In this document: positions 1 through 6,542 of the stretch, one piece after another
Layout: every line of letters begins with the position of its first letter
How positions within the stretch are numbered: the stretch's first letter is position 1
Assembly (NCBI GenBank): GCA_902362275.1
Contig: CABIWB010000021.1
Location: 1 to 7,134 of the forward strand
Direction: 5' to 3'
DNA length: 7,134 bases
Origin: Coriobacteriaceae bacterium
GTDB taxonomy: Bacteria > Actinomycetota > Coriobacteriia > Coriobacteriales > Coriobacteriaceae
The notes under the pieces: generated by a model
What the model was told of the DNA's origin: nothing
What the model saw: only the letters and a program-made list of their open reading frames with translations
Database searches by the model: none
Made by a program: the position numbers and the translations under genes

Positions 1-2259
1 GAGGCGAATGGTGCCGTCCTCGACGCGCGTGATGGCGAGGAGGTTCTCCACGGTATCGATAAGCCAGAGGGAGTCGTGGTAGATGGCGTCGGCAAGGTCG
101 CAGCGTTGTCCGAGGCTGAGCTTCTCGTCGCTCTTCCGGAGGATTGCCGCAGATCCGGATATAGCCGTGAGGGGCGTCCTCAAATCGTGGCCGATGGAGC
201 GCAAAAGGTTGGCGCGCAGCTGCTCGTTTTTCGCCAGGACCGCGGCCTCCTCGCGCTCTCGCGCCGCCCGGTCGCTTTCGAGCGCCAGGGCGCATTCGCC
301 TACGATGGACAGGACGATCGAATGCTCGAAGGCTTCGGTCTCGCGCCCCTCCAGGGCGATGCCGATGACACCGAATACCTTGTCGCCGGCGCGAACCGCG
401 AGGTAGAGACAGCGCGCCTCGGGCAGGGTCCGCGTGCTTGCGCCCGCGCGCTTGTTGTTGGTGAAGGTCCAGGTTGCAACGGCGCGCTCATAGTCGGTGA
501 GCAGCGACGCGGATCGGTCTTCGGTGCCAGCGGACTCATAGAGCGCCCCGCCGAGCGTGCCGTGCTCGGCGGGGTAGAAGACCACGTCGAGTTTTAGCAG
601 CTTGACGAGTTGGTTCATGGCGACGCGGGCGCACTCCTCCGCGCTATGGGCTTGCTGCAAGAGCTGGTTCGTTTCGAGGAGCACGCGCGTTTTGAATGCG
701 TTCTCGGCGGATGTGCGGGCGCTATCGGTGATACGTGCCGTGAGCTCGCCGGCGACCATGGCGGTGGCGAACATGATGCCGAACGTGACAAGGTAGCTTC
801 GGTCGTAGCTGTTGAGTGAGAACAGGGGCGTGACGAAGCAGAAGTTGTAAAGCACTACAGAGAGCACGCTCGATACGATCGTGCAGATGCGCCCCGCCGT
901 GGTGACGGCGGTCAGCAGGGCCGTGAGGATATAGAGGGATATGATGCTGGAATCGGCAAGACCCAGGTGGCGGAAAGCCGTGCCGATCGCCGTGGCGGCA
1001 AGAGAGAGGGCCAGCGTGCGGAGCACGTCACGGCTGCTGGGCGGCTGCAGGGCGAGCGCACGGCGGCGTCCTTCGGGCCGGGAGGGCGGGGCCGACTGGT
1101 CTGGAATGATGTAAATGTCGAGGTTCGGGGCGAATGCTATGAGCTGCTCTACGAGAGATTTGCGGCCGAAGAGGGCCTGACGGACGCTGCCGCGCTCGCC
1201 CGTGCGCCCCATGACGATCTTGGAGATGCCGGAGAGTCGCGCGAACTCGGCGATCTGGAAGGCGATGTCGTCCCCGTAGACGGTCTCCATGTGCGCGCCG
1301 AGCTGCTCGGCGAGCGCGATGTTCGCCGAGAGCCTGCTGTGCTCCTCCTCACTCATGCCCTGGGTATGGGGGCCTTCGACGAAGAGCGCGACCAGCTCGC
1401 CGCGAAACGCCTTCGCCATGCGCGCGGCTGCCCGGACGATGCGGGGATTGGTCGGCGCCGGGGAGACGCACACGAGGATGCGCTCGCTCGTATAGTAATC
1501 GCGGTTGCCCATCACGCGCGCGGCGTCTGCCAGGTGCCCCATGCGGTCGGCGCACTTGCGCAGGGCGATCTCGCGCAGGGCGGTGAGGTTCTCGACGGTG
1601 AAGAAGTGGTCTTGCGCGCGCTCCGCCTGAGCCTCGCGGTAGACGAGCCCCGCTTGCAGGCGCTCGAGGAGGTCGGCGGGCTCTATGTCGACGAGCTCGA
1701 CCTGGTCGGCATCATCGAAGATGCGGTCGGGGATTCGTTCGCTCACGACAACGCCGGTGATGGATGCAACCATGTCGTTCAGGCTCTCGATATGCTGGAC
1801 GTTGACGGTGGTGTAGACGTCGATGCCGGCGCGCAGGAGTTCCTCGACATCCTGATACCGCTTGGCGTGGCGGCAGCCCGGCGCGTTGGTGTGGGCGAGC
1901 TCGTCGACGAGGATGAGCTGCGGCGCGCGCACGATCGCCGCATCGAGATCGAACTCGGTGAGGGTGATGCCGTTGTGCTCCACGAGTTCAGGCGGCACCT
2001 GCTCGAGGCCTCGCACAAGGCGCGCCGTCGCCGGCCGCTCGTGGGGTTCGATGTAGCCGGCCACCACGTCCACGCCGCGTCGTTTCGCGGCGTGGGCCGC
2101 TTGCAGCATGGCATAGGTCTTGCCCACGCCGGCCGCATAGCCGAAGAAGATCTTGAGATGTCCGCGCCGTGCATGCTCCTCATCGCCGTCGGCATCGTGC
2201 TCGATGGCCTTGAGGAGCGCATCGGGATCGACGCGGCCATCGGTTGTGTCACGTGGCAT
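1..2259 (-). CDS. kdpD: KdpD osmosensitive K+ channel histidine kinase, 5' part (C-terminus beyond the left edge)
   Basis: Membrane sensor kinase that responds to K+ limitation and phosphorylates the response regulator KdpE, which activates kdpFABC. The reading frame runs open from the ATG at 2259 to the left edge (753 codons; the family is usually about 850-900 aa). Domains seen in order: N-terminal KdpD domain with Walker A GYAAGVGKT (residues 40-48) and Walker B LILVDELAHTN (115-125); a universal-stress-protein domain (about 261-385, ending LDIYIIPD); four close-set membrane segments (about 413-430, 437-454, 458-478, 488-506); a GAF-like region (about 525-660); and the H-box GHDLRTPLT with phosphoacceptor His691. 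The HATPase domain is missing only because the window ends. The start is supported by a purine-rich Shine-Dalgarno four to ten bases upstream and by homology beginning soon after it. kdpE probably follows to the left, but that is inference. Confidence 0.96.
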   Translation of the reverse strand, partial: MPRDTTDGRVDPDALLKAIEHDADGDEEHARRGHLKIFFGYAAGVGKTYAMLQAAHAAKRRGVDVVAGYIEPHERPATARLVRGLEQVPPELVEHNGITLTEFDLDAAIVRAPQLILVDELAHTNAPGCRHAKRYQDVEELLRAGIDVYTTVNVQHIESLNDMVASITGVVVSERIPDRIFDDADQVELVDIEPADLLERLQAGLVYREAQAERAQDHFFTVENLTALREIALRKCADRMGHLADAARVMGNRDYYTSERILVCVSPAPTNPRIVRAAARMAKAFRGELVALFVEGPHTQGMSEEEHSRLSANIALAEQLGAHMETVYGDDIAFQIAEFARLSGISKIVMGRTGERGSVRQALFGRKSLVEQLIAFAPNLDIYIIPDQSAPPSRPEGRRRALALQPPSSRDVLRTLALSLAATAIGTAFRHLGLADSSIISLYILTALLTAVTTAGRICTIVSSVLSVVLYNFCFVTPLFSLNSYDRSYLVTFGIMFATAMVAGELTARITDSARTSAENAFKTRVLLETNQLLQQAHSAEECARVAMNQLVKLLKLDVVFYPAEHGTLGGALYESAGTEDRSASLLTDYERAVATWTFTNNKRAGASTRTLPEARCLYLAVRAGDKVFGVIGIALEGRETEAFEHSIVLSIVGECALALESDRAAREREEAAVLAKNEQLRANLLRSIGHDLRTPLTAISGSAAILRKSDEKLSLGQRCDLADAIYHDSLWLIDTVENLLAITRVEDGTIRL

Positions 2260-2263
2260 GAGA

Positions 2264-2274
2264 CTCCCTTCCTT
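2264..2274 (-). promoter_or_regulatory. Ribosome binding site of kdpD
   Basis: On the minus strand this reads AAGGAAGGGAG, followed by TCTC and the ATG. It offers two overlapping Shine-Dalgarno matches (AAGGA and GGGAG) and fixes the kdpD start at 2259. The GGGAGTCT part could pair weakly with GGACTC further up the leader (minus strand of 2317-2322), which would partly cover the site. That pairing is a guess from inspection. Confidence 0.7.
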
Positions 2275-2322
2275 CCGTGGGTTCCCTCGGCGGGCCCGCA
2301 ACGTCCGCTGCTCGAAGAGTCC

Positions 2323-2362
2323 TGCGCAAGACGGAGCGTCCGCTGGACGCCGAGCTTGCGCA
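2323..2362 (-). promoter_or_regulatory. Compound inverted repeat / hairpin at the start of the kdpD leader
   Basis: On the minus strand there is an outer perfect 8-bp stem, TGCGCAAG (2362-2355) with CTTGCGCA (2330-2323). Inside it, after an internal loop of four and five bases, sits a perfect 6-bp stem, GCGTCC with GGACGC, closed by a 3-base loop. It begins directly at the transcript start predicted from the -10 at 2375-2370, so it would cap the kdpD mRNA. No T-tract follows on either strand, which argues against an intrinsic terminator. It could be a 5'-UTR structure that stabilises or controls the message, or a DNA operator. The structure is seen in the sequence; the function is unknown. 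Confidence 0.6.
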
Positions 2363-2369
2363 TAGGACG

Positions 2370-2375
2370 AGTATA
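2370..2375 (-). promoter_or_regulatory. Candidate -10 element of the kdpD promoter
   Basis: The minus strand reads TATACT, five of six bases matching the TATAAT consensus, in otherwise GC-rich DNA. The expected -35 position (about 2392-2398) carries only a poor match (CATGAG / ATGAGA), so the promoter may be weak or helped by an activator. The predicted start near 2363 gives a leader of about 100 nt before the kdpD ATG. Confidence 0.45.
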
Positions 2376-2414
2376 GCCGTCGAAAGCGGGTTCTCATGTA
2401 CGTCTACCTGCATC

Positions 2415-2463
2415 TTTACGTCATCTTAATGCGTGGGCGCGCAACCCTAACACCGCTTTAATG
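2415..2463 (+). promoter_or_regulatory. Two tandem KdpE-box-like direct repeats upstream of kdpF
   Basis: The first site is TTTACG-N5-TTAATG (2415-2431), followed by CG, T and GGGCG. The second is CTAACA-N5-TTAATG (2447-2463), followed by CG, CAC and GGGCG. The two copies lie 32 bp apart, about three helical turns. The E. coli KdpE site, as remembered, is TTTATA-N5-TTTACA followed by a GC-rich stretch, so both the 11-bp period and the flank agree. The position, upstream of kdpF between the divergent genes, is right for an operator. Assignment to KdpE is inference because the regulator gene is not in the window. Confidence 0.45.
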
Positions 2464-2473
2464 CGCACGGGCG

Positions 2474-2479
2474 TTTACT
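2474..2479 (+). promoter_or_regulatory. Weak candidate -10 of the kdpFABC promoter
   Basis: TTTACT matches four of six bases of TATAAT. With a 17-bp spacer the -35 position (2451-2456, CACCGC) has no useful match and lies inside the second KdpE-like repeat. That is what a promoter dependent on a bound activator would look like. The predicted transcript start is near 2486, placing both downstream hairpins in the leader. Confidence 0.22.
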
Positions 2480-2490
2480 GTTCTCATGCC

Positions 2491-2507
2491 GCGTCCCCTT
2501 CGGACGC
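2491..2507 (+). promoter_or_regulatory. Hairpin in the kdpF leader sharing its stem with the kdpD leader hairpin
   Basis: GCGTCC (2491-2496) and GGACGC (2502-2507) form a perfect 6-bp stem around the 5-base loop CCTTC. The same two arms form the inner stem of the kdpD leader hairpin (2336-2341 and 2345-2350), there with a 3-base loop. No T-run follows, so it is not a typical terminator. It could be an RNA leader element or half of a paired protein-binding site; nothing in the sequence decides between these. Confidence 0.45.
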
Positions 2508-2523
2508 AGTGTGAGGGAAAGAG

Positions 2524-2540
2524 GCTTCTTCGAAAGGAGC
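2524..2540 (+). promoter_or_regulatory. Hairpin enclosing the kdpF Shine-Dalgarno sequence
   Basis: GCTTCTT (2524-2530) can pair with AAGGAGC (2534-2540) as seven base pairs, one of them T-G, around the tight loop CGA. The whole Shine-Dalgarno AGGAG (2535-2539) lies in the 3' arm. The seven-base spacing from AGGAG to the ATG at 2547 is ideal, so this is a real ribosome binding site whose access may be limited by the fold. The regulatory role is inferred. Confidence 0.45.
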
Positions 2541-2546
2541 GGGCGC

Positions 2547-2633
2547 ATGGACGTCCTTATTCCGATCATCGGAATTACCTGCATCGGACTTCTTATCTAC
2601 TACATCTACATTCTCATGAGGAGTGATTCGTAA
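2547..2633 (+). CDS. kdpF: KdpF small membrane subunit of the Kdp K+ transporter
   Basis: A 28-residue peptide beginning MDVLIPIIGI and ending YILMRSDS. It is essentially one hydrophobic membrane helix (about residues 3-24) with a short polar tail (Arg-Ser-Asp-Ser). Size, position directly upstream of kdpA and hydrophobicity match KdpF, a single-span peptide that associates with KdpFABC and stabilises it, probably in a lipid-like way. Translation should start at the ATG seven bases after AGGAG (2535-2539). It stops three bases before the kdpA ATG, suggesting translational coupling. Its codons (ATT, CTT) are less GC-biased than those of kdpABC, possibly because of its short length. Such short genes are easily missed by gene finders. 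Sequence conservation in KdpF is low, so the call rests mainly on context. Confidence 0.85.
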   Translation: MDVLIPIIGITCIGLLIYYIYILMRSDS

Positions 2634-2636
2634 AGC

Positions 2637-4460
2637 ATGAGTGCCATCATTCAGTACGCTCTGTACTTTGCCGTCCTCATCGCGCTCGCCATCCCCCTGG
2701 GGAAGTTCATGGCGCGCGTCATGGACGGTGAGCATACGTTTCTGTCGCCCGTGCTGGCTCCGGTGGAGCGCGGCATCTATCGCCTCCTGCGTATCGACGC
2801 CAGGGAGCAGATGGGCTGGAAGCGCTATCTGGTGAGCGTCCTCGCCTTCTCGGGTATCGGGCTCGCGGTGCTCATCGCGCTCCAGATGCTCCAGGCTGTC
2901 CTGCCGGGCAACCCGCAGCACCTGCCGGGCGTGTCGTGGGACCTGTCGTTCAACACGGCGGCCTCCTTCATCACCAACACCAACTGGCAGTCCTACTCCG
3001 GTGAGACCACCCTGTCCTATCTCGTGCAGTTCATGGGCCTCACCGTGCAGAACTTCGTCTCCGCCGGTACCGGCATCGCGGTCATGTTCGCGCTGATCCG
3101 CGGCTTCCGCCAGGTCAAGGGTCAGGGCCTGGGTTCCTTCTGGGTCGACCTCACCCGCACCGTCCTGTACGTGCTCATCCCGCTGAACCTCGTGTTCGGC
3201 GTCTGCCTGGCCGCCGGCGGCGTCATCTCCAACTTCCAGCCGGCTCAGAAGGCCGAGCTCGTGGAGCCCGTCGCCGTCCAGCCCAATGCCGACGGCGGCT
3301 GGAGCGTCATCGACGGCGCCCAGATCGAGGGCGACACCGTCAAGGTCGACGGCAAAGTCGTCGAGGACGCGCGCGTGGTCACCGAGCAGTTCCTGCCCCA
3401 GGGCCCCGCGGCCCCCCAGGTCGCCATCAAGCAGTCCGGCACCAACGGCGGCGGCTTCTTCGGCGTGAACTCCGCCCATCCGTATGAGAACCCCAGCGCC
3501 TTCACCAACATCATCGAGATGACCAGCCTGCTGCTGATCCCGGCCGCCTGCTGCTTCACCTTCGGTATCGGCGTCAGGAACACCAAGCAGGGCAGGGCCA
3601 TCTTCGCCGCCATGTTCATCCTGCTGGTGGTCTTCACCGGCACCATCGCCGTCAACGAGCATGCGGGCACCCCGCAGCTGGCCGATGGCGGGGCGGTCAA
3701 CATCGAGATGACCGGCGGCCAGGCCGGCGGCAACATGGAGGGCAAGGAGAGCCGCTTCGGCATCGCCACCTCCTCCACGTGGTCGGCTTACACCACCGCC
3801 GCCTCCAACGGCTCGGTTAACTCCATGCACGACTCCTACACCCCGCTGGGCGGTTTTGTCCAGATGCTCCAGATGGCCCTGGGCGAGGTCGTCTTCGGCG
3901 GCGTGGGCTGCGGCCTGTACGGCATGATCGGCTTCGCCATCCTCACGGTGTTCATCGCCGGCCTCATGGTCGGACGCACGCCCGAGTTCCTGGGCAAGAA
4001 GATCGAGCCGGGCGAGATGCGCTGGGCGGTCGTCCTGTGCCTGGCGACTCCGTTCGCCATTCTGGTGTGCTCGGCCATCGCCTGCATGGTGCCCGGCCTC
4101 GCCGACCAGCTCAACAATGGCGGCGCGCACGGCTTCTCCGAGGTGCTGTATGCCTTCATCTCGTGCGGCGGCAACAACGGCTCGGCGTTTGCGGGCATGA
4201 ACTGCAACATCCCCTGGATCAACGTCATGCTCGGCCTCGAGATGCTGTTCGCCCGCTTCGTGCCCATCGTCGGCACGCTGGCCATCGCCGGCTCGCTGGC
4301 CAAGAAGGGCAAGGTCGCCGAGAGCGCCGGCACCCTGTCCACCACCAACGGCATGTTCGTATTCCTGCTCGTGTTCATCGTTCTGCTGATCGGTGCCCTG
4401 AGCTTCTTCCCGGCCCTGGCGCTCGGCCCCGTCGCCGAGTTCTTCCAGATGATTGCGTAA
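2637..4460 (+). CDS. kdpA: KdpA potassium-binding, channel-like subunit of the K+-transporting ATPase
   Basis: Polytopic inner-membrane subunit (607 aa, about ten membrane segments) that selects K+ through four pore-loop repeats, as in the superfamily of K+ transporters. Pore-loop signatures seen: TNTNWQSY (residues 113-120), GTNGGGFF (268-275) followed by NSAHPYENP, FGGVGCG (420-426) and CGGNNGSAFAG (510-520). The C-terminal LGPVAEF is also typical. The usual family length is near 560 aa; the excess lies mostly in the extracytoplasmic loop between residues 199 and 267, which holds a VKVDGKVV stretch also found, nearly unchanged, in KdpC. The start ATG gives the normal KdpA N-terminus. The nearest Shine-Dalgarno, AGGAG at 2619-2623 inside kdpF, is 13 bases away, which is long and favours coupling to kdpF translation. 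Confidence 0.98.
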   Translation: MSAIIQYALYFAVLIALAIPLGKFMARVMDGEHTFLSPVLAPVERGIYRLLRIDAREQMGWKRYLVSVLAFSGIGLAVLIALQMLQAVLPGNPQHLPGVSWDLSFNTAASFITNTNWQSYSGETTLSYLVQFMGLTVQNFVSAGTGIAVMFALIRGFRQVKGQGLGSFWVDLTRTVLYVLIPLNLVFGVCLAAGGVISNFQPAQKAELVEPVAVQPNADGGWSVIDGAQIEGDTVKVDGKVVEDARVVTEQFLPQGPAAPQVAIKQSGTNGGGFFGVNSAHPYENPSAFTNIIEMTSLLLIPAACCFTFGIGVRNTKQGRAIFAAMFILLVVFTGTIAVNEHAGTPQLADGGAVNIEMTGGQAGGNMEGKESRFGIATSSTWSAYTTAASNGSVNSMHDSYTPLGGFVQMLQMALGEVVFGGVGCGLYGMIGFAILTVFIAGLMVGRTPEFLGKKIEPGEMRWAVVLCLATPFAILVCSAIACMVPGLADQLNNGGAHGFSEVLYAFISCGGNNGSAFAGMNCNIPWINVMLGLEMLFARFVPIVGTLAIAGSLAKKGKVAESAGTLSTTNGMFVFLLVFIVLLIGALSFFPALALGPVAEFFQMIA

Positions 4461-4466
4461 AGGAGG
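4459..4466 (+). promoter_or_regulatory. Strong ribosome binding site of kdpB overlapping the kdpA stop
   Basis: AAAGGAGG overlaps the last two bases of the kdpA TAA and sits nine bases before the ATG at 4476. It selects that ATG over the second in-frame ATG at 4482 and is the strongest Shine-Dalgarno in the operon. Confidence 0.7.
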
Positions 4467-4475
4467 CGCAGATTT

Positions 4476-6530
4476 ATGGCTATGCAAAAAGACATGATGG
4501 GCCGCGCGGTCCGCGACTCGTTTGCCAAGCTGGATCCTCGCGTCCAGATTCAAAACCCGGTCATGTTCCTGGTGTGGCTTTCCGCCGTCATGACCTCCGT
4601 CCTGGCCGTCGCCTCCGTCTTCGGCGTGCAGGACGCGGGCGTGCCCACCTACTATGTGGTCGCCATCGCGGTCATCCTGTGGCTCACCGACCTGTTCTCG
4701 AACTTCGCCGAGGCGCTTGCCGAGGGCCGCGGCAAGGCCCAGGCCGATTCCCTGCGTGCGGCCAAGAAGGATGTCGAGGCCCATCGCATCGAGTCCGTCG
4801 AGGACAAGGAGCACTTCACCGTCGTCCCCGGCACCGAGCTCACGCGCGGCGACCTGGTGGTCGTGCGCGCCGGCGAGCAGATCCCGGGCGACGGCGACGT
4901 CATCGAGGGCGCCGCCTCCGTCGACGAGTCCGCCATCACCGGCGAGTCCGCCCCCGTGGTCCGCGAGGCCGGCGGCGACCGCTCCGCCGTCACCGGCGGC
5001 ACCACGGTGCTGTCCGACTGGATCGTCGTCAAGGTCTCCAGCGAGCCCGGCCAGAGCTTCCTGGACAAGATGATCGCGATGGTCGAGGGCGCCGCGCGCA
5101 AGAAGACCCCCAACGAGATCGCCCTGGAGATCTTCCTGGTGGCCCTCTCCATCGTCTTCATCCTGGTCACGCTGGCCCTGTATTGCTACTCCTGCTTCTC
5201 GTCCGGCCTTAACGGCATGGCCAACCCCACGTCCGTGACCACGCTCGTGGCGCTGCTCGTGTGCCTGGCCCCCACCACCATCGGCGCGTTGCTGTCCGCC
5301 ATCGGCATCGCCGGCATGAGCCGTCTGAACGAGGCCAACGTGCTGGCCATGTCCGGCCGCGCCATCGAGGCCGCCGGCGACGTCGACATCCTCATGCTCG
5401 ACAAGACCGGCACCATCACCCTGGGTAACCGCCAGGCGTCCGAGTTCATCCCGGTCGACGGCGTCGATCCCGCGGATCTGGCCGATGCCGCCCAGCTCTC
5501 GTCGCTGGCCGACGAGACCCCCGAGGGCCGTTCCATCGTCGTGCTCGCCAAGGAGCAGTTCGGCCTGCGCGGCCGCACGCTCGAGGACAAGGGCATGGAG
5601 TTCATCCCGTTCACCGCGGCGACGCGTATGTCGGGCGTGAACTACGAGGGCAATGAGATCCGCAAGGGGGCCGCCGATTCCGTGCGCGCCTACGTGGAGG
5701 CGGCCGGCGGCGTGTTCTCCCGGGAGTGCGACGAGGTCGTCGAGCGCATCGCCAAGGCCGGCGGCACCCCGCTGGTCGTGGCCAAGAACCGCCGTGTGCT
5801 GGGCGTCGTGTACCTCAAGGACATCATCAAGTCCGGCGTTAAGGAGAAGTTCGCCGACCTGCGCAAGATGGGCATCAAGACCATCATGGTGACGGGCGAC
5901 AACCCGCTCACGGCGGCTGCCATCGCGGCCGAGGCGGGCGTGGACGACTTCCTGGCAGAGGCCACCCCCGAGGGCAAGCTCGAGAAGATCCGCGAGTTCC
6001 AGCGCGAGGGCCACCTGGTCGCCATGACCGGCGACGGCACCAACGACGCGCCCGCTCTGGCCCAGGCCGACGTCGCCGTGGCCATGAACACGGGCACCCA
6101 GGCCGCCAAGGAGGCCGGCAACATGGTCGACCTCGACTCCAGCCCCACCAAGCTCATCGATATCGTGCGCATCGGCAAGCAGCTGCTCATGACCCGCGGT
6201 TCGCTCACGACCTTCTCGGTGGCCAACGACGTGGCGAAGTACTTCGCCATCATCCCGGCCCTGTTCTCGCCGATCTACCCGGGCCTCGGCGCGCTCAACA
6301 TCCTCGGTCTGGCAGGCCCGCTGTCCGCGGTTCTCTCGGCCATCATCTACAACGCGCTCGTTATTATCGCGCTGATCCCGGCCGCGCTGAAGGGCGTCAA
6401 GTACCGCGAGGTCCCGTCCGGACAGCTGCTGACCCACAACCTGCTCGTGTGGGGCCTGGGCGGCATCGTGGCCCCGTTCGTATTCATCAAGCTCATCGAC
6501 ATGCTGCTCGCGTTCTGCGGCATTATGTAA
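4476..6530 (+). CDS. kdpB: KdpB P-type ATPase subunit (K+-transporting ATPase ATP-binding chain)
   Basis: Catalytic subunit (684 aa, normal length) that hydrolyses ATP and couples the energy to K+ import through KdpA. Motifs in order: actuator-domain TGES (residues 155-158); membrane segment with [19 protein letters not shown], its Pro at 266; phosphorylation motif DKTGT with Asp309; nucleotide-binding KGA (397-399); hinge TGDGTNDAP (518 onward); and the membrane motif NDVAKYF, with Asp585 and Lys588 in the positions of the charged pair reported as essential in E. coli. Ser158 of TGES corresponds to E. coli Ser162, whose phosphorylation shuts the pump at high K+, so the same inhibition is possible here. 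All catalytic residues are intact. The gene starts 15 bases after kdpA and ends 12 bases before the kdpC ATG. Confidence 0.99.
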   Translation: MAMQKDMMGRAVRDSFAKLDPRVQIQNPVMFLVWLSAVMTSVLAVASVFGVQDAGVPTYYVVAIAVILWLTDLFSNFAEALAEGRGKAQADSLRAAKKDVEAHRIESVEDKEHFTVVPGTELTRGDLVVVRAGEQIPGDGDVIEGAASVDESAITGESAPVVREAGGDRSAVTGGTTVLSDWIVVKVSSEPGQSFLDKMIAMVEGAARKKTPNEIALEIFLVALSIVFILVTLALYCYSCFSSGLNGMANPTSVTTLVALLVCLAPTTIGALLSAIGIAGMSRLNEANVLAMSGRAIEAAGDVDILMLDKTGTITLGNRQASEFIPVDGVDPADLADAAQLSSLADETPEGRSIVVLAKEQFGLRGRTLEDKGMEFIPFTAATRMSGVNYEGNEIRKGAADSVRAYVEAAGGVFSRECDEVVERIAKAGGTPLVVAKNRRVLGVVYLKDIIKSGVKEKFADLRKMGIKTIMVTGDNPLTAAAIAAEAGVDDFLAEATPEGKLEKIREFQREGHLVAMTGDGTNDAPALAQADVAVAMNTGTQAAKEAGNMVDLDSSPTKLIDIVRIGKQLLMTRGSLTTFSVANDVAKYFAIIPALFSPIYPGLGALNILGLAGPLSAVLSAIIYNALVIIALIPAALKGVKYREVPSGQLLTHNLLVWGLGGIVAPFVFIKLIDMLLAFCGIM

Positions 6531-6542
6531 GTGGAGGTCTGT

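Noticed and set aside
2323..2362. Intrinsic terminator for a transcript entering the intergenic region
   Set aside because: The stems are good, but neither strand has a run of T after the hairpin, and no gene ends there.
967..2376. A 469-codon plus-strand open frame opposite kdpD
   Set aside because: It is the shadow of the kdpD coding frame in GC-rich DNA. kdpD has clear domains across the whole stretch.
2260..2546. A c-di-AMP (ydaO-type) or other known riboswitch upstream of kdpF or kdpD
   Set aside because: Such switches do control K+ transport genes, but I see none of the ydaO core sequence, and the space after the likely kdpF start (about 60 nt) is too short for it. A covariance-model search of 2260-2546 would settle this.
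6531..6542. GTG at 6531 as the kdpC start
   Set aside because: The Shine-Dalgarno GGAGG at 6533-6537 would lie inside the gene, and the family N-terminus fits the ATG at 6543.
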